64,000 nucleotides of DNA from an uncultured SAR86 cluster bacterium (GTDB lineage Bacteria; Pseudomonadota; Gammaproteobacteria; Magnimaribacterales; TMED112), in assembly GCA_902619265.1 (NCBI GenBank), contig CACNDL010000002.1, positions 134,505-198,504 of the forward strand, in the 5' to 3' direction. The notes under the pieces are model-generated. The model ran no database searches and had not been told where the DNA came from. It worked only from the letters and a program-made list of their open reading frames with translations. The position numbers and the translations under genes are program-made. Position 1 is the stretch's first letter. The number at the start of each line of letters is the position of its first letter. Positions 10,697-18,726 of this stretch are shown piece by piece.

Positions 10697-11560
10697 ATGC
10701 ACAAAATTCCAACTATCTCTTTTAACGATTTAAAGAATACAAACAAAGATGTTTTGGATTTTCTTACATCATCTCTAGAAAATAACGGTTTTTTTGTCAT
10801 TAACGACCATCCAATTAATCTCGATTTAATAAAGAGAACTTTTGATATTGCTGAGGAAATGTTTAATTTGCCTTATGAAATAAAACAAAAATATCACGTT
10901 CCTGGTACAAATGGTGCTAGAGGTTATACACCATATGGAATTGAGACAGCTTTAAATGAAAAAGTTGCAGATCAAAAAGAATTTTGGCATCAAGGATCAA
11001 CAACAAATACTGCATTAATGTCTAATATTTATATAGATGAGGTAAATAATTTCAGTGATCTTGACGTTCTTTATAAAGAATTTGAAAGTATGGGAGTTGA
11101 AATATTAAAGGCATTTACAAATTTTAAATTAGATTACAACTCAGATATTTCAGATGCTGCACAAAATGGAAACTCTATACTTAGATTAATACATTATCCA
11201 CCAACTGATGGGACAAATGCACACAGAGCCAGAGCGCATAATGATGTAAACCTAATTACTCTCTTAATAGGAGGTAATGAAGCTGGGCTTGAAGCCCAAG
11301 ATAAAAAAGGCAATTGGGTTGAATGTAATTGCGATGAAAATGAAATAATTTGTAACATAGGGGATATGCTTGAAATTATTTCAAACGAGAAATTGAACAG
11401 CACCCCACATAGAGTTGTTTCAAAAGGTAATGAAAAAAAATCTAGATATAGTATTCCCTTTTTCTTACATCCAAGACCAGAAGTAATGTTAGATGCAGAA
11501 AAAACATTATCAGCAGATCAATTTTTAACTAAACGACTTCAAGATATAAAACTAAATTAA
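10697..11560 (+). CDS. Isopenicillin N synthase-like 2-oxoglutarate/Fe(II) dioxygenase
   Basis: 287 residues, cytoplasmic. It carries the double-stranded beta-helix iron triad His181-x-Asp183 (HND) and His238 (STPHRV), plus Arg250 of the R-x-S motif (RYS) that binds the 2-oxoglutarate carboxylate. The N-terminal segment GFFVINDHPI is the conserved DIOX_N block. Relatives hydroxylate or oxidise small molecules, with flavonol synthase, gibberellin oxidase and IPNS in the superfamily; the substrate here cannot be inferred. The stop is 2 bp before the nucleoside transporter start, so the two are likely co-transcribed. Confidence 0.88.
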   Translation: MHKIPTISFNDLKNTNKDVLDFLTSSLENNGFFVINDHPINLDLIKRTFDIAEEMFNLPYEIKQKYHVPGTNGARGYTPYGIETALNEKVADQKEFWHQGSTTNTALMSNIYIDEVNNFSDLDVLYKEFESMGVEILKAFTNFKLDYNSDISDAAQNGNSILRLIHYPPTDGTNAHRARAHNDVNLITLLIGGNEAGLEAQDKKGNWVECNCDENEIICNIGDMLEIISNEKLNSTPHRVVSKGNEKKSRYSIPFFLHPRPEVMLDAEKTLSADQFLTKRLQDIKLN

Positions 11561-11562
11561 TT

Positions 11563-12774
11563 ATGGAATACTACCTGCAGATATTACTAGGTTTAATTGT
11601 CTTAATAGGTGTAGTTGTGCCTATGTCCACTGATATTAAAGCAATAAGAATTAAAAATATTGTGGCCGCAATCATTGTTATGGTTTTATTTGGTTTTATT
11701 TTACTGAATGATTATGTAGCTGGTTTTTTTGAGATTATCAGTGCAGGAGTTGCAAAACTTTCTTCTGCTACAGCAGATGGTACCTCATTTGTATTTGGAT
11801 CTCTTTTTGAGCAACATCCTTATGCATTTGCGTTAAACGTTTTACCTTTAATTATCGTTATGTCCACTCTAAGTGCTCTTTTATGGCACTGGCGAATTCT
11901 GCCAATGGTTATCAAAGCGCTTTCTTATGTATGCGAAAAATTATTTAATCTTGGTGGGCCAATATCTTTTGGCGCAGCTGCTAACGTTTTTGTTGGTCAA
12001 GTCGAAGCGCCACTATTTGTTAAACCTTATTTATCCAAAATGAGCAAGAAAGAACTTTTAATTCTTATGACAGCTGGTATGGCGACTGTATCTGGATCAG
12101 TCATGATTGCTTTAGCAGGCGTATTGGAAAACCAATTCGTTGGAATAAATATTGTTCAGCATTTTCTCACTGCATCGATTTTATCTATTCCTGGCGCAAT
12201 TATGTACGCTGAGATAATGTATCCGTCAAATGAAATTACTCATCATATAGAGGATGCAAAAGAAGAAAAAATTTATGCAGGCTCTATGGATGCCATAACT
12301 AAGGGAACTAAGGATGGGCTAAATATAGCCGTTAATGTCGCAGCAATCTTAATCTCTATATTAGCTCTAGTTTCAATTGTTGATGGAGCATTAGATTTAT
12401 TAATTTCAGGCATGTCCCTACAAAAAATACTCGGTTATATCTTCGCACCAATATGTTGGCTACTGGGAGTTCCTTGGTCAGAAGCACCATCTGCTGCGGA
12501 ATTATTAGGTCTAAAATTAGCTACTAATGAGTTTGTAGCCTACATACAGTTAGGAGGGTTAGAGCCAGAATTTTTCAGTGACAGAACAAAGGTAATTCTG
12601 CTTTATGCACTTTGTGGTTTTGCAAACTTTTCTAGTGTTGGTATTTTAATTTCTGGCATAGGAGCAATGGCTCCAGAAAGAACTGGAGATCTGATTGATG
12701 TTTCAGTAAAAGCATTAGTAGGTGCAACACTAGCTTCTTGTTTAACAGGATTGGTAGCTGGATTATTTGTTTAA
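11563..12774 (+). CDS. Concentrative nucleoside transporter (NupC/CNT family)
   Basis: 403 residues with about 9-10 hydrophobic segments. It contains the CNT signature blocks VGQVEAPLFVKPYL and MATVSGSVMIALAGVL, and the gate-domain segment GFANFSSVGILISGIGAMAP. CNT proteins import nucleosides with Na+ or H+. The 3' end overlaps, convergently by 4 bp, a thymidine kinase gene, fitting an uptake-then-phosphorylation salvage pair. Length and order match the CNT family; ion and nucleoside specificity were not determined. Confidence 0.92.
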   Translation: MEYYLQILLGLIVLIGVVVPMSTDIKAIRIKNIVAAIIVMVLFGFILLNDYVAGFFEIISAGVAKLSSATADGTSFVFGSLFEQHPYAFALNVLPLIIVMSTLSALLWHWRILPMVIKALSYVCEKLFNLGGPISFGAAANVFVGQVEAPLFVKPYLSKMSKKELLILMTAGMATVSGSVMIALAGVLENQFVGINIVQHFLTASILSIPGAIMYAEIMYPSNEITHHIEDAKEEKIYAGSMDAITKGTKDGLNIAVNVAAILISILALVSIVDGALDLLISGMSLQKILGYIFAPICWLLGVPWSEAPSAAELLGLKLATNEFVAYIQLGGLEPEFFSDRTKVILLYALCGFANFSSVGILISGIGAMAPERTGDLIDVSVKALVGATLASCLTGLVAGLFV

Positions 12775-13352
12775 ATTAATCCTGTAATTTTTCTGTAATG
12801 TTTACGACAATAAACTTTGTAATTATCTCCACCAATGAAAACTTTTTCACCCTCTGTAACTAATTTTCCATCTACAAAACGGGCAACCATAGTAGCTTTA
12901 CGCGTACAATTTTCGTATTCACATATTGTTTTTAATTCAACCAAATTATCAGCATAAGCTAGCAAATACATACTGCCAGAAAAGAGCTCTCCTTTAAAAT
13001 CCGTTCTTATTCCGTAACACATTACGGGGATATTGTATCTATCGCAGACTTTACATAATTCTTTTACTTGTAATTCTGTTAAAAATTGTGCTTCATCAAC
13101 CAAAATACATGCTATTTTTTGATTTTTTTTGTCCTTAAAAAATGTGAAAAAGTCAAAACTTTCATCAAAGACATTAGCTTTTTGCTGAACACCTAATCGA
13201 GAGTGAATTTTACCTTGATGATGTTGGGCATCGACTTTTGGTGTAAATATAAAAGTTTTCAAGTTTCTCACTTTATAGTTGTGGTTTGATTGAAGCAGCG
13301 AAGTAGATTTACCTGCATTCATAGTTGAATAATAAAAATGTAATTTAGCCAA
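12771..13352 (-). CDS. tdk: Thymidine kinase
   Basis: 193 residues, the size of type II thymidine kinase. The P-loop is in STMNAGKST (9-17), the catalytic/Walker B region is ILVDEAQFL, and the C-terminal lid carries zinc-ligand cysteines (CEYENC ... YCRKH). It phosphorylates thymidine with ATP. The start is TTG at 13352-13350; the only nearby in-frame ATG lies inside the P-loop and would delete it. The preceding 38-codon gene stops 2 bp before this TTG, suggesting translational coupling that compensates for a weak start. Confidence 0.95.
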   Translation of the reverse strand: MAKLHFYYSTMNAGKSTSLLQSNHNYKVRNLKTFIFTPKVDAQHHQGKIHSRLGVQQKANVFDESFDFFTFFKDKKNQKIACILVDEAQFLTELQVKELCKVCDRYNIPVMCYGIRTDFKGELFSGSMYLLAYADNLVELKTICEYENCTRKATMVARFVDGKLVTEGEKVFIGGDNYKVYCRKHYRKITGLI

Positions 13353-13354
13353 GG

Positions 13355-13471
13355 TTAGTCTTTATTTTTCTTGAATAAATTTTTAATACTAAAGCCTTTC
13401 GGTCTTGCTTCTAGAAAAATATAGACCGTAAAGAAAACTAAACTTATAAGAAAAACGTACACTCCGTCCAT
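13355..13471 (-). CDS. Small membrane protein upstream of tdk (38 aa)
   Basis: ATG at 13471-13469, TAA at 13357-13355. The 38-residue product has one N-terminal hydrophobic helix (VYVFLISLVFFTVYIFL) and a basic tail ending KNLFKKNKD. The stop lies 2 bp ahead of the TTG start of tdk in the same orientation. Function unknown. The helix-plus-basic-tail composition and coupling to tdk support a real gene. Confidence 0.5.
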   Translation of the reverse strand: MDGVYVFLISLVFFTVYIFLEARPKGFSIKNLFKKNKD

Positions 13472-13547
13472 TCGTGTATTGTAAATGTTTTATTAGTGTT
13501 TATATAAAAAAAAGCCGATATATTTACAATTTATTAGTAAAATATCA

Positions 13548-13559
13548 TTAATCGATTAA
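13548..13559. promoter_or_regulatory. Perfect 12-bp palindrome TTAATCGATTAA, possible operator
   Basis: TTAATCGATTAA equals its own reverse complement and sits 17 bp upstream of the lipoprotein nuclease start, in the divergent intergenic region. A dimeric regulator could bind there. No known operator consensus is matched, and AT-rich palindromes arise by chance, so the call is tentative. Confidence 0.25.
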
Positions 13560-13576
13560 CTTTAATTTTTAAATCT

Positions 13577-15805
13577 ATGAACTTTAAAACACTTGCAACA
13601 ACTCTCTTCACAATTATATTTGTAGCTGCCTGTGGTGGTGGAGGAGGTGGAGGAGATTCTTCATCAAGTCCTTACCCAACACCGGCACCAACACCTGCAC
13701 CAACACCGGCACCGACACCGGCACCAACACCGGCACCGACACCTGAACCAACACCAGAACCAACACCTGGAACTCAGGAACCTGTTTGGATTAATGAATT
13801 TCACTATGACAATCAAGGAGCGGATTTAAATGAATTTATAGAAGTGGCAGGAGTAGCTGGTACTAATTTAGAAGGTTATAAACTTGTATTGTATAGTGGT
13901 GGTGATTCTGGTCATTATGGAACAATTGATTTAACTGGCACTTTGCAAGATGAAGCAAATACCGGCTATGGAGCTGTAAGCTTTTCTATACCAGCATCTA
14001 TTGAAACTGGTTTACAAAACGGAGCACAAGATGGTATTGGTCTAGTTAATCCAGATAATGAATGTGCAGAATTTTTATCCTATGAAGGCGACATGACAGC
14101 TAATGCCGGCGATGGCATAGGTGGCGGAAGCGCCTGTGATGGATCACAAGGACAAGACATTGGTGTATTTGAACAAAATAGTTCTGAAAATGACTCTTTA
14201 CAGAGAACTGGACAAGGTTATGGGGGATCAGACTTTGCATGGGTTGGTCCAATTACAGCATCACCAGGGTTTGTAAATAATGATCAAACATTTGGAGATC
14301 CAGTTCCTACTCCAGAACCAACCCCAGCACCTGAGACATTCTTATTCTCAAAAGCTGTTTTAGTTGGTGAAGTACCATCAGATTTCTACGATAGAGACGC
14401 TGATTATCCAACATGGAGAGATACAGATGAAGACTGTAAATCAGATAGACATGAGGTTCTTCAAGCTCAACACATAGATGATGATTCCTCTAACCCATTG
14501 GTATTTTCTTCTAGTGGTTGTTCAGTGCTAACAGGTAAATGGCAAGATCCTTTTGATGGTTCATTTTACTATAATGCTTCTGATGTACAAATAGACCACG
14601 TCGTTGCTCTGTATGAAAGCCACATTAGTGGTGCTGGTGCAACAGGTGATAATGCTTGGACTGCCGAAGAAAAAGTAAACTTTGCAAATACAGGTAACAA
14701 GGTAGCAGGCACACTTCCTGAAACTTCTAATCAATTTTTAGCAGTTGGAAGCGCAACAAATGGCCCTAAAGGTTCAAATGATCCTACACAATGGATGCCA
14801 CCTTTAGAGGAATACCACTGTACTTACCTTAAAAAGTGGGTAGAAGTTAAACACTTAAATGATCTATATTTTGACGAAAGTGAATACAATTTCATTAAAG
14901 CGGAAGAAGCTAATTGTGACGATAGTCCACTTCCTACATTACCAGCTAATGGTGACGGCGGCGGTGGCGGCGGCGGCGGTGGTGGCGACGCACCAGAAGG
15001 ATCAGTATTCATAAATGAGTTGCACTACGATATGGTTGGTGTTGATACAGATGAATATGTTGAAATTGCTGGACCTGCTGGTACTGATCTCTCAGGCTGG
15101 AAGCTAGAGTTTTACAATGGGAATAATGATTCATTGTATGATCAAATATCACTTTCAGGCGTTATTTCAGACGCAGGTGAAGGGTATGGATTCGTTGTAG
15201 CAGAATCTTCACAAATACAAAATGGAGCTCCTGATGGAATTGGCCTAATTGATCAGAATGGTAACTGTGCTGAACTGATAAGTTACGAAGGAACAATGTC
15301 ACCTACTGATGGTCCATGTTCAACTTTCACATCAAACGATATTGGTGTCATTCAGAGCAATAGCACACCTCCTGAAGATTCACTCCAAAAAACTGGTACA
15401 GGAACAGTAAGTAGTGACTTTACGTGGGTAGGACCAGTCACAAAAACAAAAGGTACTCAGAATGCTGACCAAACCTTTGGTTCAGAGCCAACAACCTTTG
15501 TTGTTACTGCAACAGGTCTTGATTACATAATAGATGGGGTCATGCATGCCACAATTACCGTTAAACGTGGTAACACCTATATATTTGATGTTTCTGATTT
15601 TGGTAATGCACACCCATTCAGACTTAGCACAACTCCTGACGGTGCTTTTGGTGGTGGTGTAGCATACGACAACGGCGTTACGTATGTAAATACAGGTACT
15701 ATTACTTGGACGGTACCTGAAGATTTAACCAATGACATTATGTATTACTGGTGCACACTGCATGCCGGCATGGCAGGTTCAGGTGTTATCCAAGTAATTG
15801 ATTAA
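13577..15805 (+). CDS. Secreted multidomain lipoprotein: lamin-tail, HNH nuclease, lamin-tail, cupredoxin
   Basis: 742 residues. The lipobox ends VAAC with Cys19, followed by poly-Gly and a Pro-Thr-Ala linker (34-64). A lamin-tail-like domain (about 69-240, starting WINEFHYD) precedes an HNH nuclease of the DUF1524/GmrSD type (about 255-450; QIDHVVAL at 338-345 with Asp340-His341, then GSATNGPKGSNDPTQWMPP). After a Gly linker (about 459-470) a second lamin-tail copy (477-640, INELHYD) leads to a C-terminal cupredoxin (641-742). The cupredoxin has candidate type 1 copper ligands His679, Cys726, His729 and Met732, spaced as in amicyanin. The likely role is a cell-surface or extracellular nuclease with a copper-binding tail; substrate and purpose of the copper site are inference. 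Confidence 0.8.
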   Translation: MNFKTLATTLFTIIFVAACGGGGGGGDSSSSPYPTPAPTPAPTPAPTPAPTPAPTPEPTPEPTPGTQEPVWINEFHYDNQGADLNEFIEVAGVAGTNLEGYKLVLYSGGDSGHYGTIDLTGTLQDEANTGYGAVSFSIPASIETGLQNGAQDGIGLVNPDNECAEFLSYEGDMTANAGDGIGGGSACDGSQGQDIGVFEQNSSENDSLQRTGQGYGGSDFAWVGPITASPGFVNNDQTFGDPVPTPEPTPAPETFLFSKAVLVGEVPSDFYDRDADYPTWRDTDEDCKSDRHEVLQAQHIDDDSSNPLVFSSSGCSVLTGKWQDPFDGSFYYNASDVQIDHVVALYESHISGAGATGDNAWTAEEKVNFANTGNKVAGTLPETSNQFLAVGSATNGPKGSNDPTQWMPPLEEYHCTYLKKWVEVKHLNDLYFDESEYNFIKAEEANCDDSPLPTLPANGDGGGGGGGGGGDAPEGSVFINELHYDMVGVDTDEYVEIAGPAGTDLSGWKLEFYNGNNDSLYDQISLSGVISDAGEGYGFVVAESSQIQNGAPDGIGLIDQNGNCAELISYEGTMSPTDGPCSTFTSNDIGVIQSNSTPPEDSLQKTGTGTVSSDFTWVGPVTKTKGTQNADQTFGSEPTTFVVTATGLDYIIDGVMHATITVKRGNTYIFDVSDFGNAHPFRLSTTPDGAFGGGVAYDNGVTYVNTGTITWTVPEDLTNDIMYYWCTLHAGMAGSGVIQVID
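13676..13768 (+). repeat. Pro-Thr-Ala linker repeat, 12-bp unit
   Basis: Tandem 12-bp units encode Thr-Pro-Ala-Pro, changing to Thr-Pro-Glu-Pro at the end, in residues 34-64 of the lipoprotein nuclease. Synonymous changes between units show the array is maintained at protein level. It is a flexible stalk between the lipid anchor and the first domain. A similar, longer array lies at 27125-27274. Confidence 0.85.
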
Positions 15806-15826
15806 TCGTCTTAAAGGATATTGTTA

Positions 15827-16723
15827 GTGAGAAAATTATTATTCCTCCTAATAATATCCTTTATTTTTTCACCAAAAATTCAGGCTAATTCTTCAATTAT
15901 TACTCAAAATGTAGATTTTGATAGTCCTGAAGGTTGGGGTATGGCATACATGACAGCAGCCTCTCTAAACCTTGCAGATAGCTTTCCCAAAGAATTGTCT
16001 TTTGGAGAATTGGAAATATCAGCAGAGATCAATAGCATCCCAAAATTAAATTCTGAACAACAAAAAATAGGTTTTGGCGGGCTCAAATATGAAGACCTGA
16101 ATAAATCACCTGTTTTTGGAAAAGGAAAGATTAAAATGGGCTTTTATTATGATTCCATTTTAGAATTCAGCTATACTCCGTCGCTTGAAATAAAAGGTGC
16201 AAAACCAAAAGATTTATATGGTTTTTCATTATCAAAAGAATTAATTTCAGATGAAAATCTAAATTTAGGGCTACGTATTTTTAATTTATCTGGTCATGCA
16301 GTAGCTGATGTTACTTGTAGTGAACAAGTGGTAAGCCAACCACTTTATACGCCTGGTAATCCATCTGGTTGTATAAGCACATCTAAAGATAAGATAGATT
16401 TGGGACATAAAGGTCTTGAGATGATTATTATGCCTAATTACAACAATCCTAAAATAAAGCCCTGGGTCTCTCTAGCTTATTCAAAAATTGACCCATCAGT
16501 GCGGATTGATGCGCAGTTAGAACTTACTAGAGAATTTGCTTTAGTTAAAACAAACGGTTCAATTAGTACCCTTAATCTTGGTCTGAATTATGCATTATCA
16601 GACAAGTGGGTACTCTTCTTAGGAACATCCTATACTCCTCTAGATGTTGTGAGACCTGGACCTGCTGGGGGAGACGACAATTTCTGGAATTTTAGAATTG
16701 GTCTCAGCTTAAAAGGAATCTAA
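15827..16723 (+). CDS. Secreted protein, probable outer-membrane beta-barrel
   Basis: 298 residues from GTG 15827. The frame also opens at TTG 15821, but the AAAGGA ribosome-binding site at 15813-15818 is only 2 bp from that TTG and 8 bp from the GTG, so GTG is preferred. A signal peptide (RKLLFLLIISFIFSP, cut after IQA) precedes alternating hydrophobic strands. The final strand (FWNFRIGLSLKGI) resembles the end of an outer-membrane barrel. Glycine and aromatic content also fit a barrel. No specific family is recognised. It lies 21 bp after the nuclease lipoprotein and is probably co-transcribed. Confidence 0.65.
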   Translation: MRKLLFLLIISFIFSPKIQANSSIITQNVDFDSPEGWGMAYMTAASLNLADSFPKELSFGELEISAEINSIPKLNSEQQKIGFGGLKYEDLNKSPVFGKGKIKMGFYYDSILEFSYTPSLEIKGAKPKDLYGFSLSKELISDENLNLGLRIFNLSGHAVADVTCSEQVVSQPLYTPGNPSGCISTSKDKIDLGHKGLEMIIMPNYNNPKIKPWVSLAYSKIDPSVRIDAQLELTREFALVKTNGSISTLNLGLNYALSDKWVLFLGTSYTPLDVVRPGPAGGDDNFWNFRIGLSLKGI

Positions 16724-16728
16724 CTGGT

Positions 16729-16992
16729 TTATTCTTCTATTGTTTGCTCAGTAACTACAGGTTTCTGAAAATCGCATTCTAGTCTAGCTATAACTTCACC
16801 TTCAACATCAAGATTTAATCTAGCTCGTCCTTGCATTTCACCAGTGACCATACAGTATGCTAATGTTTCTTGAACTACCATCCTGACAATATTAGTTAAA
16901 TCTTCAACACTAATGTCAGATATCTTTTGATCTTTAATATCTTCAGCGTTAATAAATAATGGCAACAAAAGTAATACTAATAATCTTTTCAT
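16729..16992 (-). CDS. Small secreted protein, unknown (87 aa)
   Basis: 87 residues with a clear signal peptide (KRLLVLLLLPLFINA) and an acidic mature part with two cysteines (Cys47 and Cys74) that could form a disulfide. An AAGGAG site lies 6 bp upstream of the ATG, a strong initiation signal. It converges with the barrel-like gene, with 5 bp between stops. No family recognised. Confidence 0.7.
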   Translation of the reverse strand: MKRLLVLLLLPLFINAEDIKDQKISDISVEDLTNIVRMVVQETLAYCMVTGEMQGRARLNLDVEGEVIARLECDFQKPVVTEQTIEE

Positions 16993-17045
16993 AAGGGACT
17001 CCTTTAATTTAAGTATGTGATTTAAATAAGCTCAAATAAATTTTT

Positions 17046-17204
17046 TTAAAGATCTTCAGACTGATGATTCTCTTTTAAATGTTGTGCATAAATAACGCGG
17101 ACTTCAGTTTTAAGAGCATACATTTGAGCGAAGAGCGCTATAATTAATACGCCGAGAGCAATGTTTATTGTTGTTTGCAGATTAGATTTTTTGTCTTCTT
17201 TCAT
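17046..17204 (-). CDS. Small membrane protein after the SRAP gene (52 aa)
   Basis: ATG at 17204-17202, TAA at 17048-17046. The 52-residue product begins with a charged segment (MKEDKKSNLQ), has one helix (INIALGVLIIALFAQMYAL) and a hydrophilic, possibly coiled C-terminal part. It starts 12 bp after the SRAP stop on the same strand and so is probably in that transcript. Function unknown. Confidence 0.5.
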   Translation of the reverse strand: MKEDKKSNLQTTINIALGVLIIALFAQMYALKTEVRVIYAQHLKENHQSEDL

Positions 17205-17216
17205 ATTATCTAAAGC

Positions 17217-17762
17217 TTAACAGATTTCTTCCGTTAAACTTGGAAAATTATTTTTAGGGCTATTTACTTGTTTTGAGACTTCGTAAAACTGTACATCATG
17301 ATTGGCTGATGAGTCGTAGATATTTTGTCCCATAAAATACTCGCCAATTTCATTCTCCTGCAGTAAAACCGGTTGTCTTGGATGAATGTGGCTAAGCGTA
17401 TTAGCTGATTCTCGAGTTAATATGCAACATCCAGAATCATTAAATATGCCTGCAAAATATTTAGCGTTTGAGTAATGATAATAAGGAACCTTAGCATCTT
17501 TTTGTTTTTGCCATTCATACCATCCAGAAAAGGGAATGATACATCTCTTGGCACCTTTAAAAGAGGGCTTTTCTGCAATTGTTTCTGAGCGACAATTAAT
17601 TAGATTCATATCTGGTTTCCAGGAAGGGGAGTAGGACCATTTCATAAGCTGGCCATCACAATTAATTGTTTTTACAGGAATTGATGTGGCAGGAGTAATA
17701 TTAAAATTATCTTTAAATCCTAATTCGAATGGGTCACCTACTAAACTAAATCGTCCACACAT
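17217..17762 (-). CDS. SRAP-domain protein (YedK/HMCES-like abasic-site shield)
   Basis: 181 residues beginning MCGRF; Cys2 becomes the N-terminal nucleophile after Met removal and crosslinks abasic sites in single-stranded DNA. The other conserved residues are visible: Asn56 (NCRSE), Glu83 (GWYEW) and His127 (IHPRQPV). This family protects stalled forks from strand breakage. The protein is about 40 residues shorter than E. coli YedK (222 aa), mainly through trimmed loops, but retains every catalytic residue. It may be damage-induced, but no LexA-type box was seen upstream. Confidence 0.93.
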   Translation of the reverse strand: MCGRFSLVGDPFELGFKDNFNITPATSIPVKTINCDGQLMKWSYSPSWKPDMNLINCRSETIAEKPSFKGAKRCIIPFSGWYEWQKQKDAKVPYYHYSNAKYFAGIFNDSGCCILTRESANTLSHIHPRQPVLLQENEIGEYFMGQNIYDSSANHDVQFYEVSKQVNSPKNNFPSLTEEIC

Positions 17763-17839
17763 GAATTAAATATAAGAATTAAATAAAAATACACAACAAA
17801 TATGTATTTTTTTGATACGGTAATAACTGGAGGACTTTA

Positions 17840-18613
17840 ATGAAAAAATTACTAAGTTTACTAACACTGTTTATCTTCATAGATAATATTCAAGCACAGA
17901 CTTCTGAGCAAACAATTTATAGATCTGAGTTTATGTTTTGCAATTTTAATGAAGGTAAAAATTATCAAGACGTTCTTGCAGAACAAGCACCATATGAGCA
18001 GTTTCTAAATGAAAATGGTCTTGAATACAATCGATTGAATCTATCACCAATCTGGGATAATGATTCTGAGTATGATTATGTCATGTGGGGGAATTGGCCT
18101 AATGGAGAGATGCAATACAAAGAGTGGGGCGCATATATGAATGATTATCCTGCTTGGGCATCTGAAAATGATATACCTGCTCAATCTGCAGGTGAGTGTG
18201 AGAATTTCGTATCTATGAGGAATCACCGTGTATTGAGAATAAATGCGGATTCTTATGATGATCGCATGTTTTCAGATTGGAGACAGTGCACACTGAAACC
18301 TCGAGCTAATATGGCTGAACTCAAAGCTGTTTTTGCGGAAATGGAACAAATGGCTAGAGATAATGGCATGGGAGGCTATGCTGTGCATTTCTTTACTCCT
18401 TACAGAGGCATGCAAGACGAGCTTCCATACGATTTCTTAATGTCGTACATTTGGTTTACTTCAGAAGCTAGATCAGCTGGAGTTGCAAATTGGCCTGAAT
18501 GGAACGCTATGATGGAGGAATCTGGCTTGTATAAAAAAAGAGATAAGCATATTGAATCATGCACTGGTGCAGATACTTACCAACTTGATTGGGTTTACAG
18601 CACTATAAAATAA
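17840..18613 (+). CDS. Secreted two-domain cysteine-pair protein, paralogue 1
   Basis: 257 residues with a signal peptide (KKLLSLLTLFIFI, cut after IQA). Two similar halves of about 100-110 residues each begin with a Cys-containing strand (FCNFNEG; QCTLKPRAN) and end with a second cysteine (GECENF; ESCTGAD). The pattern within each half (strand, helix ending in NG, strands, Trp-rich helix) suggests a duplicated ferredoxin-like fold, as in dimeric alpha/beta-barrel proteins. Homologous in layout to the genes at 24400 and 42704. Function unknown. A terminator follows directly. Confidence 0.75.
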   Translation: MKKLLSLLTLFIFIDNIQAQTSEQTIYRSEFMFCNFNEGKNYQDVLAEQAPYEQFLNENGLEYNRLNLSPIWDNDSEYDYVMWGNWPNGEMQYKEWGAYMNDYPAWASENDIPAQSAGECENFVSMRNHRVLRINADSYDDRMFSDWRQCTLKPRANMAELKAVFAEMEQMARDNGMGGYAVHFFTPYRGMQDELPYDFLMSYIWFTSEARSAGVANWPEWNAMMEESGLYKKRDKHIESCTGADTYQLDWVYSTIK

Positions 18614-18630
18614 TAATTTCTGTACTTCTA

Positions 18631-18657
18631 AAAGGGAGCATGTGCTCCCTTTTTTTT
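18631..18657 (+). terminator. Rho-independent terminator
   Basis: AAAGGGAGCA (18631-18640) pairs with TGCTCCCTTT (18643-18652) across a 2-nt gap (an effective 4-nt loop if the last pair opens), followed by a run of T. It lies 17 bp after the two-domain paralogue. Confidence 0.9.
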
Positions 18658-18726
18658 ACAAAAATTTTATAACAGCTTACTTGATAAAATAAATATCACT
18701 TATATATAATTATCAAAGTTAGTTAT

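Noticed and set aside
13632-13829. Open frame encoding a His/Gln-rich peptide
   Set aside because: Another shifted reading of the Pro-Thr array in the nuclease lipoprotein gene.
14824-15012. Opposite-strand frame encoding poly-proline
   Set aside because: It is the complement of the poly-glycine linker in the nuclease lipoprotein.
18614-18726. Promoter for the alternative oxidase
   Set aside because: Several AT-rich hexamers occur after the terminator but none with convincing -35/-10 spacing stands out.
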